Origin: Zobellia russellii
GTDB lineage: Bacteria; Bacteroidota; Bacteroidia; Flavobacteriales; Flavobacteriaceae
Assembly: GCF_018728565.1 (NCBI RefSeq)
Contig: NZ_JACSOI010000004.1
Span: 248,001 to 312,000 of the forward strand
Length of the DNA stretch: 64,000 bases
Direction: 5' to 3'
Shown here: positions 41,771 to 50,683 of the stretch, one piece after another
How positions within the stretch are numbered: position 1 is the stretch's first letter
Layout: each line of letters starts with the position of its first letter
Translations under genes and position numbers: made by a program
The notes under the pieces: model-generated
Told to the model about the DNA's origin: nothing
The model's input: only the letters and a program-made list of their open reading frames with translations
Database searches by the model: none

Positions 41771-42883
41771 ATGAAAAAAATCTATTACTTGATAACCCTA
41801 GTGGTTTTGCTATCTAGTTGTAAAAGTCAGTATGCCGAGTTGGGAGATGGCGTTTTTGCGGATATTCATACCAGTAAAGGCGATATTATTGTGAAACTGG
41901 AATATGAAAAAACACCGGTTACCGTTGCAAACTTTATAACATTGGCGGAGGGTAAAAGCCCTTTTGTTACCGATAGTTTAAAAGGTAAAAAATATTATGA
42001 CAGCCTTATCTTTCACAGGGTCATTAAGGATTTCATGATTCAAGGAGGAGACCCAACAGGTACTGGGCGAGGTAATCCAGGATATAAGTTTAAGGATGAG
42101 TTTAACGATTCTTTAGTGCATGACAGAAAGGGGATTCTTTCTATGGCCAATTCGGGAGCGGCAACCAATGGGAGCCAATTTTTCATTACACATAAAGAAA
42201 CTCCGTTTTTAAACGGTAGACACACTGTGTTTGGTCATGTAGTTGAAGGTTTGGATGTGGTAGATTCTATTGCCAACACAGAAACATCTCAAGACCCAAT
42301 GACAAAAGACAGGCCAATTGAGGACGTAGTGATGAACAGCGTTGAGATTGTACGTAATGGCAAAATGGCCAAAAAGTTTGATGCCGTTCAGGTTATGACC
42401 GATTATTTTGCTGAAGAAGAAGCTAAGATTGCTGCATTTGAAAAAATGAAGAGCGACTTTAAAGCTGCTCTTGAAGAACAAAAGGCAAAGGCCGAAGAAC
42501 TACCTAGTGGTCTTAAGATATTGACCTTGAAAGAAGGGGAAGGTCCAAAACCTACTGTAGGTGGTCAAGTACTTGTATATTACGCCGGATTCTTGGAAGA
42601 TGGAACCTTGTTCGATAGTAATTACGAAGACGTAGCAACTAAATACAATAAGTTTGACGCTCGTAGGAAGCAAGGAGGTGGCTATGAGCCAATACCAATG
42701 GAGTACAGTCCTGATGCTAGTTTAATAGCTGGTTTTAAGGAAGGACTTTTAAATATGAAAATAGGGGATAAGGCACGTATTTTTATTCCTTCGCATTTGG
42801 GCTACGGACCACAAGGTACGGGGCCAATACCACCTAGTGCAGATTTGGTATTTGATCTTGAAATTACTGGAGAGGCAGAATAA
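41771..42883 (+). CDS. cyclophilin-FKBP fusion lipoprotein
   Basis: One 370-residue protein carries two unrelated prolyl isomerase folds. After a lipoprotein signal (VLLSSCKS, cysteine at about residue 17) a cyclophilin domain (about 30-190) shows [20 protein letters not shown] and the NGSQFFIT block. A charged helical linker (about 205-245) leads to an FKBP domain (about 250-370) with [42 protein letters not shown] and [12 protein letters not shown]. It lies 49 bases after gldI and ends at a hairpin terminator. Both folds seem active by motif. It would help fold envelope proteins. Confidence 0.9.
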   Translation: MKKIYYLITLVVLLSSCKSQYAELGDGVFADIHTSKGDIIVKLEYEKTPVTVANFITLAEGKSPFVTDSLKGKKYYDSLIFHRVIKDFMIQGGDPTGTGRGNPGYKFKDEFNDSLVHDRKGILSMANSGAATNGSQFFITHKETPFLNGRHTVFGHVVEGLDVVDSIANTETSQDPMTKDRPIEDVVMNSVEIVRNGKMAKKFDAVQVMTDYFAEEEAKIAAFEKMKSDFKAALEEQKAKAEELPSGLKILTLKEGEGPKPTVGGQVLVYYAGFLEDGTLFDSNYEDVATKYNKFDARRKQGGGYEPIPMEYSPDASLIAGFKEGLLNMKIGDKARIFIPSHLGYGPQGTGPIPPSADLVFDLEITGEAE

Positions 42884-42902
42884 GAGTCTTTCAACAATGT
42901 AC

Positions 42903-42928
42903 AAAACCCGTTTTATGCGGGTTTTTTT
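42903..42928 (+). terminator. intrinsic terminator after the isomerase fusion gene
   Basis: An 8-base stem (AAAACCCG at 42903-42910 with CGGGTTTT at 42918-42925) and a 7-base loop are followed by a run of T, 20 bases after the stop codon. Confidence 0.75.
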
Positions 42929-43103
42929 GTGCGTTTTTTATTTTGGACAAGATGCTGAAAAAACAATGAAAAGTTGGGCTAAGCTCTACAGTTAATCTAT
43001 TTTTTTCCGTTTTAGGTGCAGTTCATCTAAAAAATCATAATACAAGGTAAGGATGCCCGTTTGTACCATTCATAAATAGTAATAACCCCTAAATCTTAAA
43101 CCT

Positions 43104-43460
43104 ATGAATTGGTATTTAAAAGTATTACAAAACTACGCTGGCTTTGAAGGTCGTGCAAGAAGAAAAGAGTATTGGATGTTTTTTTTATTCAATATTTTAA
43201 TTGCTTACGGGTTACAAATTTTAGCAATTGTAATTGATGTTCCGGCACTTTTGTTCTTATCGGTTATATATTCACTAGGTGTTTTAATACCAGGTATAGC
43301 TGTAGGTGTAAGAAGAATGCACGATGTTGGAAAGAGCGGTTGGTTTCTACTCGTACCTATTTACAGTTTGATCTTGGCCTGTACGGATAGTGAAGCCGGA
43401 GATAACCAATATGGTCCAAATCCTAAAGCGGAAGAAGAGGCTACTTTACAGAAAGTTTAG
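43104..43460 (+). CDS. DUF805-family membrane protein
   Basis: This 118-residue protein has about three membrane segments and the DUF805 motifs NYAGFEGRARRKEYWMFFLFN near the start and RRMHDVGKSGWFLLVPIYSL in the middle. The family has no known function; it is small and widespread. It is a single gene flanked by terminators, with the isomerase fusion before and a convergent dipeptidase after. Confidence 0.9.
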   Translation: MNWYLKVLQNYAGFEGRARRKEYWMFFLFNILIAYGLQILAIVIDVPALLFLSVIYSLGVLIPGIAVGVRRMHDVGKSGWFLLVPIYSLILACTDSEAGDNQYGPNPKAEEEATLQKV

Positions 43461-43480
43461 TAGTAATTGAACAATATAGA

Positions 43481-43508
43481 AAAGGGTTTGCCAAATGGCA
43501 AACCCTTT
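43481..43508. terminator. bidirectional terminator between DUF805 and pepD
   Basis: A 12-base perfect stem (AAAGGGTTTGCC at 43481-43492 and GGCAAACCCTTT at 43497-43508) with a 4-base loop separates two convergent genes. A and T runs flank both sides. Confidence 0.8.
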
Positions 43509-43518
43509 TTGTTTGAAA

Positions 43519-44979
43519 CTATTTTTTTGGAATGTCTTCTAAAATGTTCAATAGAAATTTCCAGAATTTCTGGGTAGAAGATATGCTCACACGCTCATCT
43601 GGAGAGTGCGCTCCCAAGATGGTAGGCCCAAAACTTATCATATCCATTTCAGGATAATTTTGGCCTAGAATACCACATTCCAATCCGGCATGGCACGCGG
43701 CTACTTTGGGTTGTTCGCCAAAAAGCGATTTATATTTTTCCTCTGCTACCTTTAGAATTTTAGAATTGGCATTGGGTGTCCATCCTGGGTAAGTACCACT
43801 AAATTCAACATCAAAACGCGCAAGTTCAAAAGTGGATTTTAATGCATGTGCCAAATCCATCTTGGCCGAATCTACGGAAGAACGTGTTAAACACCCTATT
43901 TTAGCTTTTCCTTCTTTGACAAGAACCCGGGCCACATTGTTTGAGGTTTCTACCAAACCGGGTATAGTAGCGCTCATAGCGTAAACCCCGTTGTGAGCGG
44001 CGTACAACCCTTGTAATAAACGTTCTTGTGCTCCCAGACCCATAACCGTTTTTGGCAATTTTATGGATTTAAAAGATACTTTTAGGTTGGGTTCTAAGGT
44101 GTTCAGTTCTTTCTGTACAACCTGTTCAAATTCTTTGACCGTCTTCTCAAATTCTTCGCTTTGTGATTTAAGGATAACAATTTTGGCCACACTTTCTCTA
44201 GGAATGGCATTTCTAAGGCTGCCTCCATCAATTTCTGCAATACGCAACATGAAAGAGTTGGATGCGCCGTAAAGGAGACGGTTCATTATTTTATTGGCAT
44301 TCCCCAGTCCCTTGTGTATTTCAATGCCACTATGGCCTCCGTTTAATCCGTTTACGGTAATTTCATAACCAACCGTGGCACGCGGCACAGATTTTTCATT
44401 ATACTTTCTGGTTGCGGTAATATCTATTCCACCGGCACATCCAATATCTAGCTCATCATCTTCTTCGGTATCTAGGTTTAGAAGTATTTCACCTTGCAAA
44501 ACACCACCTTCAAGACCCATAGCGCCGGTCATTCCGGTTTCTTCATCAATTGTAAAAAGAGCTTCCAATGGAGGGTGGACAATGTTTGAACTTTGTAACA
44601 AAGCCATAATTGCTGCAACGCCCATGCCATTGTCCGCACCAAGGGTAGTTCCACGGGCTTTTACCCAGTCTTCCTGAATAAACATCTCAATACCTTGTTC
44701 GTCAAAATCAAAGACGGTGTCATTATTTTTCTGGTGCACCATATCCAAGTGCGATTGTAGGGTAACGGTAACTCTATCTTCCATTCCCTTGCTAGCTGGC
44801 TTTCTTATAATAACATTGCCAACCGCATCCTTAAAGGTTTCCAGATTAAGGGATTTGCCAAAATCTAACATGAATTGTATAACACGTTCCTCTTTTTTTG
44901 ATGGGCGGGGTACGGCATTTAAGTCCGCAAACTTGTTCCAAACCTCCTTAGGTTCTAATTCTCTTATAGCTTCGTTCAT
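43519..44979 (-). CDS. pepD: aminoacyl-histidine dipeptidase (PepD type, M20)
   Basis: This 486-residue zinc dipeptidase cuts dipeptides such as carnosine. Metal motifs of the M20 family are present: LQSHLDMVHQ, TLGADNGMGVAAIMALL, IDEETGMTGAMGLE, and late HAGLECGILGQ and FGPTILGAHSPDERV. A lid domain of about 180 residues (about 205-385) is inserted as usual. It lies downstream of a palindromic promoter region. Confidence 0.9.
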   Translation of the reverse strand: MNEAIRELEPKEVWNKFADLNAVPRPSKKEERVIQFMLDFGKSLNLETFKDAVGNVIIRKPASKGMEDRVTVTLQSHLDMVHQKNNDTVFDFDEQGIEMFIQEDWVKARGTTLGADNGMGVAAIMALLQSSNIVHPPLEALFTIDEETGMTGAMGLEGGVLQGEILLNLDTEEDDELDIGCAGGIDITATRKYNEKSVPRATVGYEITVNGLNGGHSGIEIHKGLGNANKIMNRLLYGASNSFMLRIAEIDGGSLRNAIPRESVAKIVILKSQSEEFEKTVKEFEQVVQKELNTLEPNLKVSFKSIKLPKTVMGLGAQERLLQGLYAAHNGVYAMSATIPGLVETSNNVARVLVKEGKAKIGCLTRSSVDSAKMDLAHALKSTFELARFDVEFSGTYPGWTPNANSKILKVAEEKYKSLFGEQPKVAACHAGLECGILGQNYPEMDMISFGPTILGAHSPDERVSISSTQKFWKFLLNILEDIPKK

Positions 44980-44988
44980 GTGATGTTA

Positions 44989-45004
44989 TATTTTTGCAAA
45001 AATA
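44989..45004. promoter_or_regulatory. palindromic double -7 element TATTTTTGCAAAAATA
   Basis: This perfect 16-base palindrome holds a TATTTTTG in each direction. On the minus strand it stands 17 bases before the pepD-type ATG (44979). On the plus strand it points to the DUF3810 gene 119 bases away. A -33 TTG was not found for either direction. Confidence 0.45.
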
Positions 45005-45122
45005 CGGAGTCAAAAATTGGTATGGACGATATTTGGTTAATTTTGGCTTTATGTATGTCATACGGACGCTGTTCATTTTTTTAAGCGTTTCAGTATGATG
45101 GTTTTGCATTAAACATAAGCTT

Positions 45123-46190
45123 TTGAAAAATAAATTAAGAAACGGGATTGCCTTGAGTTTGCTTCCTCAAATTCTTTTGGTGGCGTGGTTGGGTGGCAAA
45201 CCGGAGATTGTAGAGACGTACTACAGTAACGGTATTTATACTGTAATCAGTCAGTTTTTTAGAATTCTGTTTGGATGGGTTCCTTTTTCGGTGGGTGAAA
45301 TCCTGTATGTGTCACTTATAGTTTTGGGAATCCGGTATCTTTATGTAAACCGATTAAAGATTAGAAAGTTTCCATTTCAGTTTTTAAGAAACGTGGTAGT
45401 AGTGCTTTCTGTTTTTTATTTCACTTTCAATTTGGTTTGGGGGTTAAACTATTACCGAAAACCCATTGCCGAGAATTTTGCCATTCGCGATAGTATACAA
45501 ACCCATGAGGTTATTGATTTGGCCGAAGGGTTGATAGTAAAGACAAATCAACTTCAATTTAACTTGACGTCGGATAGTACAAAAAGAGTACAGGTGCCAT
45601 ATACCCGCAATGAGATTTTTGATAAAACAGTGAATGGGTACGAGCAGTTACAGGAAGAACTTCCATTTTTGGAGTATGACCATCGCAGCCTTAAAAAATC
45701 TATGTTCAGTACCTTGGCAAGTTATATGGGAATTGGTGGGTACTTAAACCCTTTTACCAATGAGGCTCAAGTAAATGCGTTAACCCCTGAATTTCGTTTT
45801 CCCGTAGTAAGCGGTCATGAAGTTGGACATCAAGTGGGGTACTCCAAAGAAAATGAAACCAACTTTATTGGTTACTTGGTAACGGTGAAGAATGATGACC
45901 CTTATTTTCAGTATTCGGCATCGGCTTATGCCCTTAGTCATTGTTTAAGTGCGATACGCCGCACGGACAAGGAGAAGTTTGATGAATTGTATGCTAAAGT
46001 GAATGTTGGGGTGCAAGAAAATTATAGGGAGCTGTACGAGCACAATTTGGAATATGTAAATCCTTTCGAACCCATTTTTAAGTCGGTCTTCAATACCTTT
46101 TTAAAGGCCAATCAACAGAAAGACGGTATTAAGAGCTATAGTAAAATAGTACAATTAATGGTGGGTTATCATGAGAAATACCCCATCTAG
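45123..46190 (+). CDS. DUF3810 membrane protein with HExxH motif
   Basis: This 355-residue protein has about three membrane segments in its first 110 residues and an outer domain. A zinc-peptidase-like motif, VVSGHEVGHQVGYSKENETNFIGYL (spread over about residues 226-250), contains HExxH and a downstream glutamate. The family is DUF3810, common in Bacteroidota and of unknown function; membrane-bound peptidase activity is inference. The start is a TTG (45123); no nearby ATG fits. Confidence 0.83.
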   Translation: MKNKLRNGIALSLLPQILLVAWLGGKPEIVETYYSNGIYTVISQFFRILFGWVPFSVGEILYVSLIVLGIRYLYVNRLKIRKFPFQFLRNVVVVLSVFYFTFNLVWGLNYYRKPIAENFAIRDSIQTHEVIDLAEGLIVKTNQLQFNLTSDSTKRVQVPYTRNEIFDKTVNGYEQLQEELPFLEYDHRSLKKSMFSTLASYMGIGGYLNPFTNEAQVNALTPEFRFPVVSGHEVGHQVGYSKENETNFIGYLVTVKNDDPYFQYSASAYALSHCLSAIRRTDKEKFDELYAKVNVGVQENYRELYEHNLEYVNPFEPIFKSVFNTFLKANQQKDGIKSYSKIVQLMVGYHEKYPI

Positions 46191-46310
46191 CAAAATAGTG
46201 AACAATACAATTTTTACATTTTTACTTTTGGTTTAACGTGCATTTCTGAATATTAATTAAGAAAAAATGTGATTTTATAAGGATTGACCTTGTAATTGTT
46301 ATATTATTTT

Positions 46311-46338
46311 TTGATTCAGATCTCATTCCTTACTTTTA
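46311..46338 (+). promoter_or_regulatory. probable promoter of the amidohydrolase pair
   Basis: TTG (46311-46313), 17 bases, then TACTTTTA (46331-46338), one base short of the TAnnTTTG consensus, 24 bases before the ATG at 46363. Confidence 0.45.
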
Positions 46339-46362
46339 GAGATAGACATTTGAATCTAAAAA

Positions 46363-49329
46363 ATGATAAAAAAATTATTAGTTACCACAGCTATGGTCTG
46401 TTACGGATTCGTAGCCTTGGCACAAGATTACTTTCCTGCCAATGAAGGTGTAAAGACCAAAAACACAAATTATACTGCTTTTACCAATGCCAAAATCTAT
46501 ATTACTCCAACTCAAGTAGTGGAGTCCGGTACACTATTGGTCCAAAACGGAAAGGTAGTTGAAGTTGGGAAAAGTGTAACGCTTCCTAAAAATGCGGTTG
46601 TTATAGATATTTCCGGGAAGTCTGTGTACCCTTCTTTTATAGATTTGTTTTCAAGTTTTGGTGTGCAAAAACCGGAGAAGTTAAAGGAACAAGGAAGGTC
46701 GGCAGAATATGAGCCATCTCGATCTGGTTTTTACTGGAACGATCATATCATGCCAGAGAATGATGCCATCGCTAAATTTGAATATGATGATACTGTTGCG
46801 GAGACCTTGCGCAAGGTAGGTTTTGGTGTGGTTAATTCGCATATTCAAGATGGTATTGCCCGTGGTACCGGTGTTTTGGTAGCTCTAAACGGTAAAGGGA
46901 ATAATGCAGACCGTATTATAGATGATCGATCGGCACAGTATTTTTCTTTTACAAAAAGCATAGCCAAAAGCCAATCATACCCAAGTTCATTAATGGGGTC
47001 AATGGCTTTGCTAAGGCAGATGTACAATGATGAGAATTGGTACGCACAAGGAAAGGTGGATACCAAGGACAGGTCTTTGGAGGCCTTGGCACGCAACAAA
47101 AATCTTGTTCAGATTTTTGATGCAGGTGATAAAGGTAATATTATCAGGGCAGATGGTATAGGAGATGCTTTTGGTATACAATACGTTATTTTGGGGGGAG
47201 GAAATGAATACGAACGCGTGTCCGATATTAAGGCGTCTAATGCAAAATTGATTTTACCCTTGAATTTTCCGGATGCCTATGATGTGTCTGACCCTTATGC
47301 CGCTGCTTATGTCACTTTGGAAGACTTGAGGAACTGGAACCAGGCTCCTTCTAATCCAAAGGTATTGGCAGAGAATGGAGTGTCTTTTTCCTTTACGTTA
47401 CACGGCTTAAAATCCCCGGTTGATTTTAAGGATAAGGTATTGAAAGCTATTGATCATGGTTTGGATAAAACCACGGCTTTGAAGGCGTTAACCACTATTC
47501 CAGCTCAGATTTTAGGAAAATCAGAACAAATAGGGTCGTTAACCAAGGGGAGCTACGCCAACTTTTTAATCACTTCGGGAAATGTTTTTGACAAGAACAC
47601 TGTTTTATATGAAAATTGGGTTCAAGGTACCAAGAATGTAATTTCAGATATGTCTTTGGTTGATGTTAGAGGCGAATATGACCTGTCTGTTGGTAACCAA
47701 AAATTTAAAGCTTCGATAAAAGGTACGGTAGAAAAACCAAAACTCGTAGTTAAGGAAGATACCGTTACTTTAAAATCTAAATTGACTTACGCGGATAATT
47801 GGTTGGAACTATCGTTTTCAGATAAAAAGAAAACTGGAAGTTATAGAATGATTGCTTTTGTGAAAGCTGATAACAAGTCTATAATTGGTAAAGCGGTACT
47901 CCCATCTGGGGACGAAACTACTTTTTCCGCTTTAAAGACGGTTCCTTTTTCAGAGAAGGAAAAAGAAGATAAAAAGCAACCTTCTAAAAATGTGGCGGTT
48001 ACATACCCTAATGTAGGATATGGATATGAGGCAATCCCTAAACAAGAAAACGTTCTTTTTAAGAATGCTACTGTCTGGACGAGTGAAGCGGCAGGTATTT
48101 TAAAGAATACCGATGTACTGGTAAAGAATGGAAAAATTGCAAAAGTGGGGCAAAACCTTTCTGCAGGAGGAGTAAATACCATAGATGCCACGGGTAAACA
48201 TTTAACGGCCGGAATAATTGATGAACATAGTCATATAGCTGCTTTGGCGGTAAATGAGTCAGGACAAAACTCTTCTGCCGAAGTAAAAATGGAAGATGTT
48301 GTAGACAATGAGGATAAAGGAATCTATCTAGCCTTGGCAGGTGGGGTAACCTCTTTGCAACTCTTACATGGTTCGGCAAATCCAATTGGGGGGCGTTCGG
48401 CTATACTAAAGTTAAAATGGGGAGAGAGTGCAGAAAATATGATTTATGATAACTCTCCAAAGTTCATAAAGTTTGCATTAGGTGAAAATGTAAAGCAAAG
48501 TAATTGGGGCAGTTTCAATCGTTTTCCTCAAACCCGTATGGGAGTTGAGCAGGTTTTTGAGAATTATTTTCAAAGAGCAAAAGAATATGGGGTAAAGAAA
48601 AAAAGCGGAGAAGCTTTTCGGTATGACGAAGAAATGGAAACCTTATTGGAAATAATAAGCGGGGAACGCTTCATTAGTTGTCATAGTTATGTTCAGAGCG
48701 AAATTAATATGATGATGAAGGTGGCCGAAAAATTTGGTTTTAGGGTAAATACGTTCACACATATTCTTGAGGGCTATAAAGTGGCCGATAAAATGAAAGC
48801 GCATGGTGCCGGGGGCGGTACCTTTAGTGATTGGTGGGCCTATAAGTTTGAAGTTAACGATGCCATCCCTTATAATGCCGCAATTATGCACAATCAAGGA
48901 GTAACAGTAGCTATAAATAGTGATGATGCAGAAATGATTAGAAGATTGAATCAAGAAGCGGCAAAAACCATGAAATATGGTGGTATGACGGAGCAAGAAG
49001 CATGGAATATGGTTACCATCAATCCCGCAAAATTATTACACTTAAATGACCGAACCGGAAGTATCAAAGAAGGTAAAGATGCTGATTTGGTTTTATGGAG
49101 CGATAATCCCTTATCTATTTATGCGAAAGCAGAAAAAACAATGATTGACGGAACTATCTATTTTGATTTGGAAAAAGATATGCAGTTAAGAGCAAAGGTT
49201 GCCAAAGAAAGAAATGAACTTATCAATTTGATGTTACTTGAAAAAGAGAAAGGCAAAAAGACGCAAGAACCCAAACAAAGTAAAAAGCAAATGATGCATT
49301 GCGACACCCTTTCGGAATACTTACATTAA
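46363..49329 (+). CDS. large secreted amidohydrolase, two amidohydrolase units
   Basis: The 988 residues start with a signal peptide (VTTAMVCYGFVALAQD). Two amidohydrolase-like units follow. The first (about 30-430) has no HxH metal motif: the equivalent position reads SVYPSFIDLFSSFG. The second (about 560-955) is complete: GIIDEHSHIAA, FISCHSYVQSE, NTFTHILEGYK and AINSDDAEM supply metal and acid ligands. So one unit should be catalytic and the other structural. It is likely a secreted or periplasmic imidase, peptidase or similar. It is followed 26 bases later by a related gene. Confidence 0.85.
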   Translation: MIKKLLVTTAMVCYGFVALAQDYFPANEGVKTKNTNYTAFTNAKIYITPTQVVESGTLLVQNGKVVEVGKSVTLPKNAVVIDISGKSVYPSFIDLFSSFGVQKPEKLKEQGRSAEYEPSRSGFYWNDHIMPENDAIAKFEYDDTVAETLRKVGFGVVNSHIQDGIARGTGVLVALNGKGNNADRIIDDRSAQYFSFTKSIAKSQSYPSSLMGSMALLRQMYNDENWYAQGKVDTKDRSLEALARNKNLVQIFDAGDKGNIIRADGIGDAFGIQYVILGGGNEYERVSDIKASNAKLILPLNFPDAYDVSDPYAAAYVTLEDLRNWNQAPSNPKVLAENGVSFSFTLHGLKSPVDFKDKVLKAIDHGLDKTTALKALTTIPAQILGKSEQIGSLTKGSYANFLITSGNVFDKNTVLYENWVQGTKNVISDMSLVDVRGEYDLSVGNQKFKASIKGTVEKPKLVVKEDTVTLKSKLTYADNWLELSFSDKKKTGSYRMIAFVKADNKSIIGKAVLPSGDETTFSALKTVPFSEKEKEDKKQPSKNVAVTYPNVGYGYEAIPKQENVLFKNATVWTSEAAGILKNTDVLVKNGKIAKVGQNLSAGGVNTIDATGKHLTAGIIDEHSHIAALAVNESGQNSSAEVKMEDVVDNEDKGIYLALAGGVTSLQLLHGSANPIGGRSAILKLKWGESAENMIYDNSPKFIKFALGENVKQSNWGSFNRFPQTRMGVEQVFENYFQRAKEYGVKKKSGEAFRYDEEMETLLEIISGERFISCHSYVQSEINMMMKVAEKFGFRVNTFTHILEGYKVADKMKAHGAGGGTFSDWWAYKFEVNDAIPYNAAIMHNQGVTVAINSDDAEMIRRLNQEAAKTMKYGGMTEQEAWNMVTINPAKLLHLNDRTGSIKEGKDADLVLWSDNPLSIYAKAEKTMIDGTIYFDLEKDMQLRAKVAKERNELINLMLLEKEKGKKTQEPKQSKKQMMHCDTLSEYLH

Positions 49330-49355
49330 AATAATAAGGACTTTTTATAAAAAAT

Positions 49356-50666
49356 ATGATGTCAAATAAAAAATATAAGTTTCAAGTCTGTTTATGGATA
49401 GCGTTTTTAATGATGACCGTACAGACCAACGGCCAACAGACACCGGCACCTAAACAAGTAACCGCATACTCAATAGAGGGTGCTACGGCACATTTGGGCA
49501 ATGGTGAGGTGATAGAGAATGCCCTGATTATGTTTGAGGACGGTAAACTCACTTTTGTGGGAAGTGCCATGACTAAAATCGCAAGAAAGGGCATGAAGAT
49601 AAAAGGGCAGGGCAAACATGTGTATCCTGGTTTTATAGCACCTAGTACGTCTTTGGGCTTAATAGAGGTAGATGCTGTCCGGGCTTCAAAAGATCAAGAT
49701 GAGATTGGAGAGATGATTCCGCATGTTAGAAGTTTAATAGCGTATAATGCAGAATCTAAAGTGGTTGAGAGCATGCGCCCCAATGGCGTGCTTTTAGGAC
49801 AGATTGCGCCAATAGGAGGTCGTATTTCAGGTACTTCTTCGGTGGTTCAGTTTGATGCTTGGAACTGGGAAGATGCGGTTGTCAAAGAAGACGATGCAAT
49901 TCACCTACACTGGCCAACTACTTTTCGCAAAGGAAAATGGTGGGAAGGTGAAGGCCGTGGTTACCAAGCCAATAAAAAATATGGGGATGAGGTTAAGGAA
50001 ACTATGGATTTTCTAAAAAATGCAGCGGTTTACGGTTCTGGGTCAGCAATAAAAAATCCTGTTTTAAGTGCTATGTCCGGTTTGTATACGGGTAAACAGA
50101 AGTTGTTTGTTTATGCCAATGGCGAAAAGGAAATTATTGATGCTATAACCAATGTGAAAGAGGCAGGAATCAAAGAGGTGGTTCTTGTAGGTGGCACCCA
50201 TGCTCATAAGGTAGCTTCCTTTTTAAAAACAAATGAAGTTCCGGTATTGGTAGGTGCTACGCACAATTTACCTATTTTTGATGAGGATGATTATGATTTA
50301 CCGTACAAGCTGCCAAAACTTTTGGTAGACGCAGGTTTATTGGTAGGTCTTCAAAACAGTACGGCATCTAATTTTCAAATCAGGAATCTTCCATTTTATG
50401 CGGGCCAAACGGTATCCCAAGGGATGGAAAAAGAAAAAGCATTGGAATTGATTACCGGAAACACGGCTAAAATTCTTGGTATAGATGATATGTACGGTTT
50501 TTTGGAAGCGGGTAAAAGTGCTACGCTTATTGTTTCGGAAGGCGACGCTTTGGATATGAGAGGAAACCGGCTAACGCATGCTTTTATAGATGGCAGGGAG
50601 ATTTCCTTAGAAACCCACCAAACGGAACTTTGGAAGCGTTATGAAGGTAAATATCAAGGTAAATAG
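49356..50666 (+). CDS. amidohydrolase-like secreted protein, metal motif lost
   Basis: The 436 residues begin with a signal peptide (FLMMTVQTNGQ) and show the amidohydrolase composite domain (early TAHLGNGEVIENALIMFEDGKL). The strand-1 HxH motif is missing: VYPGFIAPSTSLG stands in place of PGFIDxHxH, so it lacks the metal-binding pair. It ends with the usual MYGFLEAGKSATLIVSEGDALD. It probably acts with the larger protein encoded just before it; its own catalysis is doubtful. Confidence 0.82.
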   Translation: MMSNKKYKFQVCLWIAFLMMTVQTNGQQTPAPKQVTAYSIEGATAHLGNGEVIENALIMFEDGKLTFVGSAMTKIARKGMKIKGQGKHVYPGFIAPSTSLGLIEVDAVRASKDQDEIGEMIPHVRSLIAYNAESKVVESMRPNGVLLGQIAPIGGRISGTSSVVQFDAWNWEDAVVKEDDAIHLHWPTTFRKGKWWEGEGRGYQANKKYGDEVKETMDFLKNAAVYGSGSAIKNPVLSAMSGLYTGKQKLFVYANGEKEIIDAITNVKEAGIKEVVLVGGTHAHKVASFLKTNEVPVLVGATHNLPIFDEDDYDLPYKLPKLLVDAGLLVGLQNSTASNFQIRNLPFYAGQTVSQGMEKEKALELITGNTAKILGIDDMYGFLEAGKSATLIVSEGDALDMRGNRLTHAFIDGREISLETHQTELWKRYEGKYQGK

Positions 50667-50683
50667 TGAAATAAGGTTGAAGG

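Noticed and set aside
46191-46362. Small RNA or riboswitch before the amidohydrolase pair
   Set aside because: The stretch is AT-rich with no stable paired structure I could find; only a promoter-like pair of boxes is supportable.
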